Source: Oscillospiraceae bacterium Marseille-Q3528
Lineage (GTDB): Bacteria; Bacillota; Clostridia; Lachnospirales; Lachnospiraceae
DNA length: 64,000 nucleotides
Assembly: GCA_018223385.1 (NCBI GenBank)
Contig: JAGTTR010000011.1
Span: forward strand, 53,834 to 117,833
Direction: 5' to 3'
The notes beneath the pieces were generated by a model that saw only the letters and a program-made list of their open reading frames with translations, was not told the DNA's origin and ran no database searches. Position 1 is the first letter of the stretch, and each line of letters opens with the position of its first letter. Positions 24,635 to 32,917 of the stretch are shown here, piece by piece. Both the position numbers and the translations under genes were made by a program.

Positions 24635-26047
24635 CTATCGGATCGTCAGGTGGGGCGTTCTCCTGCGCCGTTTCCGGCTGCCGGTGTGCATAATAAGGAA
24701 TGCCATCCCCGCCGCCACACCGATGCCGACCAGCACGATCAGAATATATTTCCAGTTGATGAACAGGACAAATCCGCTGTCCGGGTGAAAAATATCATAC
24801 GTGGTGTCCGTCTCCTCCCGGGTGCCGCCAAAGAGCAGGCTGCTGCCTGACTGGGGATCCGCCGCCTGCACCCGCATCACCGAGCTTCCCACATAGACGC
24901 CATGATAATAAAACTCCGAGGTCACTGTCCCTTCGCTGTCTCCGGCCTGGGCCTCGCCCTTCACATCATCCACCGAAGCGTTGACCGGCAGCACCGCCGT
25001 GCCGTTCTGCCGCACAGAAAGGCCGGTATCCGCATTCTGGGTCTGCGCCTGGGTCAGGAAAAAGCTGCTGTTCTCGCTGTCCTGCCCCTGACCGTACTCG
25101 CTCATATCCACCTTGCGGAAATTGGCAAAGCCATAATCCAGAAGGGTGGCCGTATCCAGAAACTGGGACGGTGCCTCCTCGTTCATCACCACGCAGATGA
25201 GCATCATGCCGTCCCGCTGGGCGAAGGTCACCAGCGTACTACCCGCCGCCGATGTATAGCCCGTCTTGCCGCCCAGGCAGCCGTCGTAGGCGTACTCCAT
25301 GCCCTCCATCATTTTGTGATGGTTCAGGCGGATGCGCTCCTCCCCTGACGAGGTGGGTGGAAACGTATACCGTCTTGTGGTTGCTATCGTCTTAAAGGCG
25401 GTATTTTCCAGGGCCGTCCGGGTGATCTTCGCCATATCCATGGCCGACGTCACATGATTTTCGTTGGGCAGGCCGTGGGGATTTTCAAAATGGGTATCCG
25501 TACAGCCGATCTCCTGCGCCCTGGCGTTCATCATATCCACAAAAGCCGGGATGCTGCCGCCCACATGCTCTGCCGCCGCGTAAGCCGCTTCATTTCCCGA
25601 ACAGATCATGATGCCGTACAGCACATCCTTCATGCTCATGATATCTCCGGGGTTCACACCGCCGATGATACTGCTGCCCGTATCCAGGCTGAACACCGAG
25701 TCATAGGAAAACGTCACCGTCTCGTCCATGGTGGAGTGCTCCAGCGCCACCAGCGTCGTCATGATCTTCGTGATGCTGGCCGGATACAGCTGGTCGTGGG
25801 CATCCTTCTCATACAGGATCGCGCCTGTGGACGCCTCCATCACCACCGCCGACTGTGCCGACACCAACGGCCCCTGGGGCCAGCCTTCCGTCTCATTGGA
25901 CACGATGGGCAGTGCCCGCCGCGCCTCCACATCCGACACGATCTGTGCCGCCGCATACGCTTCCCCGCCCTGAGCCAGGAACAGCGTCAGCGCCAGCAGC
26001 GGTGCCGCCATCTTCATCAAAAATCTTCTGCCTTGCATTCGATTCAT
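24635..26047 (-). CDS. D-alanyl-D-alanine carboxypeptidase (class A PBP, DacF-like)
   Basis: This 470-residue exported enzyme trims the terminal D-Ala of peptidoglycan stem peptides. It has a signal peptide (1-33), the active-site SxxK as ASITKIMTT (~90), SGN (SGNEAAYAAAEH, ~155) and KTG (GGKTGYTSAAGST, ~260). A C-terminal domain (~300-420) is followed by a membrane helix (ILIVLVGIGVAAGMAFLIM) and a basic tail, so the protein stays membrane-bound. The ATG follows AAGAGGATG. Confidence 0.92.
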   Translation of the reverse strand: MNRMQGRRFLMKMAAPLLALTLFLAQGGEAYAAAQIVSDVEARRALPIVSNETEGWPQGPLVSAQSAVVMEASTGAILYEKDAHDQLYPASITKIMTTLVALEHSTMDETVTFSYDSVFSLDTGSSIIGGVNPGDIMSMKDVLYGIMICSGNEAAYAAAEHVGGSIPAFVDMMNARAQEIGCTDTHFENPHGLPNENHVTSAMDMAKITRTALENTAFKTIATTRRYTFPPTSSGEERIRLNHHKMMEGMEYAYDGCLGGKTGYTSAAGSTLVTFAQRDGMMLICVVMNEEAPSQFLDTATLLDYGFANFRKVDMSEYGQGQDSENSSFFLTQAQTQNADTGLSVRQNGTAVLPVNASVDDVKGEAQAGDSEGTVTSEFYYHGVYVGSSVMRVQAADPQSGSSLLFGGTREETDTTYDIFHPDSGFVLFINWKYILIVLVGIGVAAGMAFLIMHTGSRKRRRRTPHLTIR

Positions 26048-26131
26048 TCGTCATCCTCTTTATATAAAAATCAATGATCTGTAACCGTGGCTTTCATTAT
26101 ACCACGCGTATCGGGGGGTGACAACCTTCGA

Positions 26132-26290
26132 GTTCAGCTCAGCCATGACAAACGAGTGCAGCGATCGTGCTTGCACGAAAAGCTGGACGAGAGCCGGCAT
26201 GGACGGAGCGCCGGAGATGAGCAGAAAGTAGCTGCGAAGCAGCGGGAAGTGCGACAGCACGATTCTGCGAATGGCGCGGCTGAACTGAAC
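26132..26290 (+). repeat. Structured intergenic repeat, family 1, copy B
   Basis: Outer arms GTTCAGcTCAGCC (26132-26144) and GGCTGAACTGAAC (26278-26290) pair with one mismatch. Inside are GCTTGCACGAAAAGCTGG, the hairpin GCTGC-GAA-GCAGC, and GTGC-GACA-GCAC (26249-26260). The mini-ORF of other copies is stopped after four codons. It fills most of the gene-free stretch 26048-26316 between dac and the tRNA promoter. Confidence 0.72.
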
Positions 26291-26316
26291 TTTTTTAAAA
26301 AAATTTAATTTACCTG

Positions 26317-26345
26317 TTGACAAATCCGGATTCCTCTGGTATAGT
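26317..26345 (+). promoter_or_regulatory. Promoter of tRNA-Gly
   Basis: TTGACA (26317-26322) and TATAGT (26340-26345) are separated by 17 bases and lie 41 bases upstream of the tRNA 5' end. Confidence 0.85.
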
Positions 26346-26386
26346 TAATCATGCGTTCGGCAATAACAATTTCAAGCAACGCACAT

Positions 26387-26459
26387 GCGACAGTAGTACA
26401 GTTGGTAGTACGCCACCTTGCCAAGGTGGAGGTCGCGGGTTCGAGTCCCGTCTGTCGCT
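26387..26459 (+). tRNA. tRNA-Gly (anticodon GCC)
   Basis: The 73-base cloverleaf has acceptor arms GCGACAG/CTGTCGC with discriminator T, the anticodon arm CCACC-TTGCCAA-GGTGG with anticodon GCC, and the T-arm GCGGG-TTCGAGT-CCCGT. CCA is not encoded. It is transcribed alone from the promoter at 26317. Confidence 0.96.
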
Positions 26460-26478
26460 TTTTTGATGTAAAAATTTA

Positions 26479-26506
26479 GGGCTGTCACAGAGGTGGCAGC
26501 CTTTTT
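26479..26506 (+). terminator. Terminator after tRNA-Gly
   Basis: GGCTGTC and GGCAGCC (one G-U pair) enclose ACAGAGGT and are followed by TTTTT. It may also serve the convergent gene ending at 26518. Confidence 0.75.
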
Positions 26507-26517
26507 CGTTTCTTATT

Positions 26518-27000
26518 CTATTTTCCCAGAAAGAGTACACATGCTACTATGATGATCACACACACAACAAGAATCATCCCACCTGATGAATGCTCTGGTT
26601 CTCTCCTAGGCATGGGTTGCCTGTTATATGTATCATATGTATTTGTTCTCACAGATTCCTGCTTTTTCCGGTTATCTTCTCCGACTTTCTTTGTAAGATG
26701 ATAATATAATGCCAGCGGATCTGTCTGGTTCATGATCCGCGAATAAAAATTTTCAAGCCACAGCACATCATTCGGCCCACATAAATCCTCTTCTTCATAA
26801 TCAGGATCATGCACAATCTGATTACGCACCCACCGATAATGTTTCAGTTTCTTTAAATCTTCATTCCAGCCATGCACTGCAGATGAACCGCTGGCTATTT
26901 TTGTCATTTCATCAATATAAGCAGATATCCGCCTGTCGTCCTGTAGTATGTCCCCACACAATTTTTCAAGGTGTTTGTAGGAACTTATGAAATCTGCCAT
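26518..27000 (-). CDS. Tail-anchored protein of unknown function (160 aa)
   Basis: The protein starts MADFISSYKHLEKLCGDILQ after GGGAGG; an upstream extension to 27168 overlaps the nitroreductase gene and is rejected. An N-terminal soluble domain (about 1-105, WNEDLKKLKHYRWVRNQIVH and FYSRIMNQTDPLALYYHL) is followed by a charged linker and a C-terminal hydrophobic helix (GGMILVVCVIIIVACVLFL). The N-terminal domain looks like a family I associate with DUF6548, without certainty. Encoded 14 bases after the nitroreductase stop. Confidence 0.65.
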   Translation of the reverse strand: MADFISSYKHLEKLCGDILQDDRRISAYIDEMTKIASGSSAVHGWNEDLKKLKHYRWVRNQIVHDPDYEEEDLCGPNDVLWLENFYSRIMNQTDPLALYYHLTKKVGEDNRKKQESVRTNTYDTYNRQPMPRREPEHSSGGMILVVCVIIIVACVLFLGK

Positions 27001-27014
27001 AGAACCTCCCCAAT

Positions 27015-27782
27015 TTACGGCTTCACCAGCACGCTTCCCACATACCGGTAATTGGCCACCGGTTTCTCCGCCAGATTGTCGGAATGGGTCATGGTCACGT
27101 CGATCCAGTATTCCTCCGCCGCCATGAGAATATGGGCCATCATGATGCCCATGTTGATCTCCTGCCAAGCACTGCGCTTCCCGCCCTGCCGCTTCTGCAC
27201 CTCAAAGATGTGCAGCCGGTTCCGGTATACGACAAACTTCCAGGGCTGGCTGTTGAGGCTGGACGGCGCCAGACGTGCCGCCTCGATGAGCTCCTGGGTC
27301 TCCCGCAGTGGCTCCTGCTTGTACACGCACAGCCGCTCCATGGACTCCCGGTGAGCTTTCTCTGCCGGGCGGTTCAGTTCTCCTTTCGGCAGACCGAAAG
27401 CCAGCATGATGACAAATTCCATGCCCTCCGGCGTCGGTGCGCCCTTGGGCGGCCGCATGCCTCCCACAAAACAGGTGCCGATGCCCCGGCTGTGCAGATA
27501 CAGGGCGATCTGCTCCAGCAGGTTGCCCGCATTGCTTCTGCTGCCCTCCAGCGTCTGGGCATACACCGCCAGATAATAAGGAGCCTGCACGCCGAACAGG
27601 GCTGGCATTTTGCTGTGATACTCTTCTGCCCGGTAAACCTTCGTCTCCATTTTCACATAAGGAAAAATGGGGATCAGCTCCGCTTCAAAATTCTCTATCT
27701 TGTGCAAAACCGTCTCCGGCACGGGATCTTTTCGAAAGTGCCGGATGGACTGTCTCTGAAAAATCGCTTCAAATGGTGTCAT
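27015..27782 (-). CDS. Nitroreductase-family protein (TM1586 type)
   Basis: This 255-residue protein starts MTPFEAIFQRQSIRHFRKDP, the classical FMN-binding opening of nitroreductases. A second half with EAARLAPSSLNSQPWKFVVY and INMGIMMAHILMAAEEYWID completes the two-lobed single-chain arrangement of the TM1586 group. It probably uses FMN and NAD(P)H; the substrate is unknown. ATG 27782 is preferred over the in-frame GTG at 27791. Confidence 0.85.
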   Translation of the reverse strand: MTPFEAIFQRQSIRHFRKDPVPETVLHKIENFEAELIPIFPYVKMETKVYRAEEYHSKMPALFGVQAPYYLAVYAQTLEGSRSNAGNLLEQIALYLHSRGIGTCFVGGMRPPKGAPTPEGMEFVIMLAFGLPKGELNRPAEKAHRESMERLCVYKQEPLRETQELIEAARLAPSSLNSQPWKFVVYRNRLHIFEVQKRQGGKRSAWQEINMGIMMAHILMAAEEYWIDVTMTHSDNLAEKPVANYRYVGSVLVKP

Positions 27783-27873
27783 CGCTCTCACCGTCCATTA
27801 TTGTTACGTAATTGTTACAATAATATTAAATCCCGTTTTCCGGCAAAAGTCAATACAAAGAAGGCATTTTCTT

Positions 27874-29670
27874 CTATAAAAGATTTTCCAGTTCTTCCAC
27901 ATACTGCCCGAACACCTGCAGGGCCGCTGTGATGGGCGCTGTGCTTTCCATATCCACACCTGCCATCCGAAGCAGCTCGGTGGGGTAGGCACTGCAGCCG
28001 CCCTTTAAGAACTTCTTGTAATCCTCCACTGCAGGAGCGCCCTCTTTCAGGATCCTGCCGGACAGGGCGATGGCTGCGGAAAATCCGGTGGCGTACTGGT
28101 ACACGTAAAACGGCGTATAGAAATGGGGGATCCGCGCCCACTCCATGGCGATCTCCTCGTCCACCACCATGTCCTCGCCGAAATATTTTTTGTTCAGAGT
28201 ATAGTATGTCTCGCAGAGCCAGTCTGCCGTCAGCTGGCCGCCGGACTCCTGCTGGGCGTGAGCCAGTTTTTCAAATTCTGCAAACATGGTCTGCCGGTAC
28301 AGGGTGGTGCGGAACTGCTCCAGGAAATAGTTGATCAGGTACATTTTTTCCTTTCGGTCCTTCGCTTGGTCAATGAGATGCCGGATGAGCAGTGCTTCGT
28401 TGCAGGTGGAAGCCACCTCCGCCACGAAAATCCGGTAACCGGCGTACACGTAAGGCTGGTTATGATCCGAATAATAGGAATGCAGCGCATGCCCCATCTC
28501 GTGAGCCAGGGTGAAGACGCTGTTCAGATTGTCCTGATAGTTCATGAGCACGTAGGGATGGGTGCTGTAAGCGCCCCAGGAATAAGCGCCGCTCCGCTTG
28601 CCCTCGTTTTCGTACACGTCGATCCAGCCGTTGGCAAAGCCTTCCCGCAGCAGGCCCAGATATTCCTCTCCCAACGGGGCCAGCCCCTCCAGCACCATTT
28701 CTTTTGCCTTCTCAAAGGGAACGTCCATGTCCACATCGGAAACCATGGGCACATACAGATCATACATGTGCAGCTCTTCCGTCTGCAGCACCTTTTTCCG
28801 CAGCGCCACATAGCGGTGCAGCAACGGCAGGTTTTCATCCACCACAGCCAGCAGATTGTCATATACCTGCACCGGCACGCCGTTGGCAAACAGCGCCGCC
28901 TCCAGAGAGCTCTGATAGCCCCGGACGGACGCATAGAACGTCTCCTGCACCACATTGGCCTTGAACGTGGCCGCCAGCGTATTTTTATACTTCTGATAGG
29001 TGTCATACACCGAGGAAAAAGCTGCTTTTCGCACTTCCCGATCCTGGCTTTGCATGAGGGAGATGAAGGTGCCGTGGGTCACGGCGATGGGCTCCCCGTC
29101 CTCTCCCCAGATGGTGGGAAATTTGATATCCGCGTTGTTGAACATGGAAAAAATATCCCGGGGACTTTCTGCCATCTCCCCGGCCTTCGCCAGCAGCGCC
29201 TCCTGGGCCGCATCCAGCGTATGCTCCTTAAAACGCACAATTTCCCTGCAGGCATGGCGGTACATTTCCAGCTCTGGCTCCTCTGCAAAATAGCCCTCCA
29301 CCGTTTCCTCCGGCAGGGCCAGGATCTCCGGCGTCATATACGCCTCCGCCTGGGAAAGCGCCACCATCAGCGTCTGCGCCCGGCCGGACAGCGCCTGATA
29401 AAAGCTGTTGCCGGTATCCTCATGATGCCGCTGATTGGCATACACATACACCTTTTCAAAAAGCATATTTGTCTCGTCATGCAGCCGGAACACTTCCAGG
29501 AAAACCTTCGCGCCCTCTCCCAGCCTTCCCTGGAAGCTGCCCAGCTTCTCTATTTTTTCAGACAGCAGGGCTGCGTCGGCCTCCCAGGCCTCATTGGACG
29601 CGTACATATCCTCCAGTCTCCACTGTGTCTCTTTCTTTCCTTCCTCCCGCTTTGGAAGCATATTTGCCAT
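27874..29670 (-). CDS. pepF: Oligoendopeptidase F (M3 family)
   Basis: This 598-residue cytoplasmic zinc peptidase degrades oligopeptides of roughly 7-17 residues. The zinc site TLAHEMGHALHSYYSD (HExxH) is near residue 390, with the third-ligand region FVAEVASTCNEALL about 25 residues on. N-terminal helical domain about 1-190. The length and layout are those of full PepF. The ATG follows GGAGG. It stands alone. Confidence 0.95.
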   Translation of the reverse strand: MANMLPKREEGKKETQWRLEDMYASNEAWEADAALLSEKIEKLGSFQGRLGEGAKVFLEVFRLHDETNMLFEKVYVYANQRHHEDTGNSFYQALSGRAQTLMVALSQAEAYMTPEILALPEETVEGYFAEEPELEMYRHACREIVRFKEHTLDAAQEALLAKAGEMAESPRDIFSMFNNADIKFPTIWGEDGEPIAVTHGTFISLMQSQDREVRKAAFSSVYDTYQKYKNTLAATFKANVVQETFYASVRGYQSSLEAALFANGVPVQVYDNLLAVVDENLPLLHRYVALRKKVLQTEELHMYDLYVPMVSDVDMDVPFEKAKEMVLEGLAPLGEEYLGLLREGFANGWIDVYENEGKRSGAYSWGAYSTHPYVLMNYQDNLNSVFTLAHEMGHALHSYYSDHNQPYVYAGYRIFVAEVASTCNEALLIRHLIDQAKDRKEKMYLINYFLEQFRTTLYRQTMFAEFEKLAHAQQESGGQLTADWLCETYYTLNKKYFGEDMVVDEEIAMEWARIPHFYTPFYVYQYATGFSAAIALSGRILKEGAPAVEDYKKFLKGGCSAYPTELLRMAGVDMESTAPITAALQVFGQYVEELENLL

Positions 29671-29758
29671 TTGTCGTTCCTCCGTTTTTCCAGTATGTGT
29701 GCATTATATCTCAATTTCCGGCACTGCACAAGGCCGCCGTTTTCCTGTCGCGAAAATT

Positions 29759-29879
29759 GTTACAATTCACTCGGATGCAATACAACGAAGGGAGCTCCTT
29801 GTAATGAGTAAAAAAGAGCTGCGAAGCAGCAGAAAGCATTAAAGATGCGATTGTGCGAATGGTGCGTGTGGACTGGAAC
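29759..29879 (+). repeat. Structured intergenic repeat, family 1, copy C (short form)
   Basis: The ends GTTACAATTCAC and GTGGACTGGAAC are partly decayed inverted arms. The core is intact: ATGAGTAAAAAAGAGCTGCG, hairpin GCTGC-GAA-GCAGC and GCATT-AAA-GATGC. The internal GCTTGCAYGAAAA arm found in copies A, B, D and E is missing, making this copy about 40 bases shorter. The rest of 29671-29971 holds only promoter-like AT-rich sequence. Confidence 0.65.
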
Positions 29880-29971
29880 CTTACATTGGCGTCTTGTCAG
29901 CCAGCATCCCTGTGTTTATAATAAAGAGAGAAATTTTTCCAAAAACATTCACACACAAAGGAGGAACTCCT

Positions 29972-30607
29972 ATGACCCCAAAACAGATTTATTATGAAAA
30001 CGCAGCCGCCACCATCATCAAAGGGCTGGAAAAGCGCCAGATGGAGGGCTATTACTGCCCGGACCGCACATCCGCTGTGGCAAAAGCACTGGAATTGATG
30101 CCCGAAGGCTCCAGCATCGCCTGGGGCGGCTCCATGTCCCTGCACGAAAGTGGCCTGATGGAGGCAGTCTGTCATGGCCCTTATAAGATCATCGACCGGG
30201 AAAGTGCCAAAACTCCCGAGGAACAGCGGCAGCTCTATGGTAAGATCGCCTGCTGCGATTATTTTCTCATGAGTACCAACGCCATCACCATGGACGGCGA
30301 GCTGGTCAACATCGACGGCCGCGGCAACCGTGTGGCTTTTCTCTGCTACGGCCCCCAGAACGTCATCATTCTGGCCGGTATGAATAAGGTGGTCACCGAT
30401 GTGGACGCGGGCCTGAAACGGGTGCGCAATACCGCAACGCCGCCCAACACCGTCCGCCTGCACAAAAAAACGCCCTGTGCGGTCACAGGACGCTGTGGAG
30501 ACTGCTTCTCCCCGGACTGCATCTGCAGCCAGTTCGTTGTCACCAGGCGCTCCGGCATTCCGGGACGCATCAAGGTGATCCTTGTGGGCGAAGAGTTAGG
30601 CTATTAA
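29972..30607 (+). CDS. LUD-domain protein (lactate-utilisation type)
   Basis: This 211-residue protein starts MTPKQIYYENAAATIIKGL after AAAGGAGG. GSSIAWGGSMSLHESGLMEA and FLMSTNAITMDGELVNIDGR with YGPQNVIILAGMNKVV are typical of the LUD (DUF162) fold. A C-terminal cysteine cluster (CAVTGRCGDCFSPDCICSQF) suggests metal or iron-sulfur binding. LUD proteins include subunits of LutABC L-lactate oxidation; no LutA/B genes are here, so this is a stand-alone member of unknown role. It ends one base from the convergent GDPD gene. Confidence 0.85.
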   Translation: MTPKQIYYENAAATIIKGLEKRQMEGYYCPDRTSAVAKALELMPEGSSIAWGGSMSLHESGLMEAVCHGPYKIIDRESAKTPEEQRQLYGKIACCDYFLMSTNAITMDGELVNIDGRGNRVAFLCYGPQNVIILAGMNKVVTDVDAGLKRVRNTATPPNTVRLHKKTPCAVTGRCGDCFSPDCICSQFVVTRRSGIPGRIKVILVGEELGY

Positions 30608-30608
30608 T

Positions 30609-31427
30609 TTACGGTCGAAAACCTTCAAAGATAAACCAGTCGTAAGTCGGGCGCAGTTCTTCCAGCTGCTCCCGGCTTTTTACAGTCCAGGCCGCCAGCG
30701 GAATTCGATACAACCTGCTGCACAGCGCCCGGGACAGTTCTGTTTTTACCCTTCTGTCATAGGCCACAAAATTGGGCCGGGCGAAGAAATTGAACAGCAG
30801 ATGCCTGCTGCAAAAATGCAGCGGTGTCATGGGAAGGCTCCTGCCATCCCGGTAATCGGTGGACAGGATGCCGCGCAAGATCTCCGGTCGGTTCTGCCGG
30901 TACCACAGCAGGGCAAAGGGATGAAAGGACTCCATACAGTATTCTCCCGGGTAGCTGTTCAGCAACCGGTCAGCCCGCACACATACTGTCGCATCCATCT
31001 GTTCCATCTTATATTCTATCAGCAGCGGCACCCGTCCGGCCACCAGCTCCAGTACTTCCTGCAGCCGCGGCACCTTCTGATCTGTCCCCAGAAGCCGCAG
31101 GGCATCGGTCTGCGTTGCATTCAGCTCCTCGATACTTCCGGAGCAGCCACACACACGCCCCAGCTCCGCATCGTGGAACACCACCGGGACGCCGTCCTTC
31201 GTCAGCCTCACATCCAGTTCGATGCCGTATCCGGCCTCCGCCGCAAGCGCAAACGCCCGGAGAGAATTCTCCGGTGCGTCGCTGTTATTGTCATATAAGC
31301 CTCTGTGGGCATAGTAACGGACTTCTCGCTTTGCTTCCCGCGCCGCCCGTCTGCAGGACGGATGAATGGCCAGTACATATAATAAAACAACGATGAGCAC
31401 GCAGCATATCCATACTGTCATTTCCAT
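30609..31427 (-). CDS. Membrane-anchored glycerophosphodiester phosphodiesterase (GDPD)
   Basis: One N-terminal helix (about residues 3-22) precedes a GDPD TIM-barrel with AHRGLYDNNSDAPENSLRAF (catalytic HR and E), GIELDVRLTKDGVPVVFHD (metal ligands and second His), LLIEYKM and WTVKSREQLEEL. It hydrolyses glycerophosphodiesters, probably at the membrane. ATG 31427 is six bases from AAAGGATG; an ATG at 31442 overlaps that site. 272 residues. Confidence 0.9.
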   Translation of the reverse strand: MEMTVWICCVLIVVLLYVLAIHPSCRRAAREAKREVRYYAHRGLYDNNSDAPENSLRAFALAAEAGYGIELDVRLTKDGVPVVFHDAELGRVCGCSGSIEELNATQTDALRLLGTDQKVPRLQEVLELVAGRVPLLIEYKMEQMDATVCVRADRLLNSYPGEYCMESFHPFALLWYRQNRPEILRGILSTDYRDGRSLPMTPLHFCSRHLLFNFFARPNFVAYDRRVKTELSRALCSRLYRIPLAAWTVKSREQLEELRPTYDWFIFEGFRP

Positions 31428-31488
31428 CCCACATCCTTTCATGAAAGCTTATCGCCATTGCTGTAATTGCCGATTACAGAAATAAAGG

Positions 31489-32916
31489 TTATTCATTGCG
31501 GATCGCCGCCAGCGGGCTTAATTTCATGGCACGCACCGCCGGGAAGAATCCGGCCACCATACCCACAAGAACGGCAAATCCCACCGCCACAAGCACCAGC
31601 CATGGCGGAATATAGGAAATCGAGGAATAATAATCCCCGCCCTGCCTGGACGCCACGAAATTGATGATAAACGAAATGATGTAACTGAGCACCACACCGA
31701 TAACACCGCCCAGGAAGCCGATAAATCCTGCTTCCATGAGAAACATTTCCCGGATATTCTGGAGCGCACAGCCCAACACCTTGATGATGCCGATCTCCTT
31801 CGTCCGCTCGTAAATGGACATCATCATCGTATTGGCAATACCGATGGCCGCCACAAACAGCGACACCGCACCGATGCCGCCCAGCACCAGCTGGATGTTC
31901 CGGGACTGTTCCTGCATCTGCTCGATCCACTCTGCATTGCTGCTGGCGTTCAGCCCCAGGTTCTGGATCGATTTCTGCACATCCTTCATGTTGTCCACAT
32001 TGTCTACCTTTACATAAGCCTGATTATAGTAAAGCTCTTTGTACGGTTTTCCCGAGGAGGTCGTGGGCTGACCCGGGATCGCCTTGTTTTTAAATACCCG
32101 CCTGATGTACGTCTTGAACAGATTGATATCACAGAGAACGGAATCACTGTTGTCAGCCCAGTCCTCCACGCCCCCGGCCATAACGCCGCAGGATTCAATC
32201 ATATATTTCTTCGGGGGCTGTGTTACGGTTGCATTCCCATTCTCATCCACATTCGTGCCATTTCCGTTCTGCGACTGCCAGTATGCGTCCTGATCGAAGA
32301 TCACAAACATGGGCTGGTTCATGAAATCCACATCCGGCACCTGACCGGTCTCCCAGTAATACTGCTGGGTCTTTTCATTCATGAAATTGGTTGCTACCGT
32401 ATTGCCGTAGAAAAACTTCAGCTCCTGATCGCCTGCCCGGGGCAGCGATCCCTGCCCGACCTTAATATTCATCTGTGTAAAAGCTTCCGGCTCCATGGCC
32501 ACCACATTCAAATATGAACAGATATAAGCACCCTGCTTGGCCACCACACTCATGGTCAGCATCGGAGAAACAAAAGAAACATGCGGAATATTTTTCAATG
32601 TCTCGATCATCGCATCGTCCAGCCGGACCGGTTCATTCTTCCCGGAACCGGAGCCGGAAACACCGCCATCGGAGACAGCCGTCCCGGATCCATAGTGCGT
32701 AGAGCTTCCATTTTCATTGGCATATACGTTGATCGTCGTCAGACCGCCATATTTCTCGATCTGCTCCATATTGGCCTTGTTCATTCCCATACCAAGGGAG
32801 ATCATTACAACGATGGAAGCTGTTCCAATGATCACGCCCAGCACTGTCAGGAAGGTACGGAGCTTTCTGCGCCACAGATTGTTGACACTCATCGTGAGCA
32901 AATCCAGAAAATTCAT
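31489..32916 (-). CDS. MacB-like ABC transporter permease (475 aa)
   Basis: The layout is that of MacB/FtsX-type permeases: an N-terminal helix within SVNNLWRRKLRTFLTVLGVI (residues 8-30, then IGTASIVVMISLG), a large extracytoplasmic domain (about 50-340), and three C-terminal helices with ERTKEIGIIKVLGCALQNIR and FFPAVRAMKLSPLAAIRNE. Such systems are mechanotransmitters or exporters rather than classical importers. Start ATG follows AAAGGAG. One base separates it from the exported partner gene, and the ATPase is the first gene of the unit. Confidence 0.9.
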   Translation of the reverse strand: MNFLDLLTMSVNNLWRRKLRTFLTVLGVIIGTASIVVMISLGMGMNKANMEQIEKYGGLTTINVYANENGSSTHYGSGTAVSDGGVSGSGSGKNEPVRLDDAMIETLKNIPHVSFVSPMLTMSVVAKQGAYICSYLNVVAMEPEAFTQMNIKVGQGSLPRAGDQELKFFYGNTVATNFMNEKTQQYYWETGQVPDVDFMNQPMFVIFDQDAYWQSQNGNGTNVDENGNATVTQPPKKYMIESCGVMAGGVEDWADNSDSVLCDINLFKTYIRRVFKNKAIPGQPTTSSGKPYKELYYNQAYVKVDNVDNMKDVQKSIQNLGLNASSNAEWIEQMQEQSRNIQLVLGGIGAVSLFVAAIGIANTMMMSIYERTKEIGIIKVLGCALQNIREMFLMEAGFIGFLGGVIGVVLSYIISFIINFVASRQGGDYYSSISYIPPWLVLVAVGFAVLVGMVAGFFPAVRAMKLSPLAAIRNE

Positions 32917-32917
32917 G

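Noticed and set aside
28123..29811. Plus-strand 562-codon frame opposite oligoendopeptidase F
   Set aside because: It is antisense to a full-length, motif-complete pepF and is His/Leu-rich nonsense, so it is a shadow frame.
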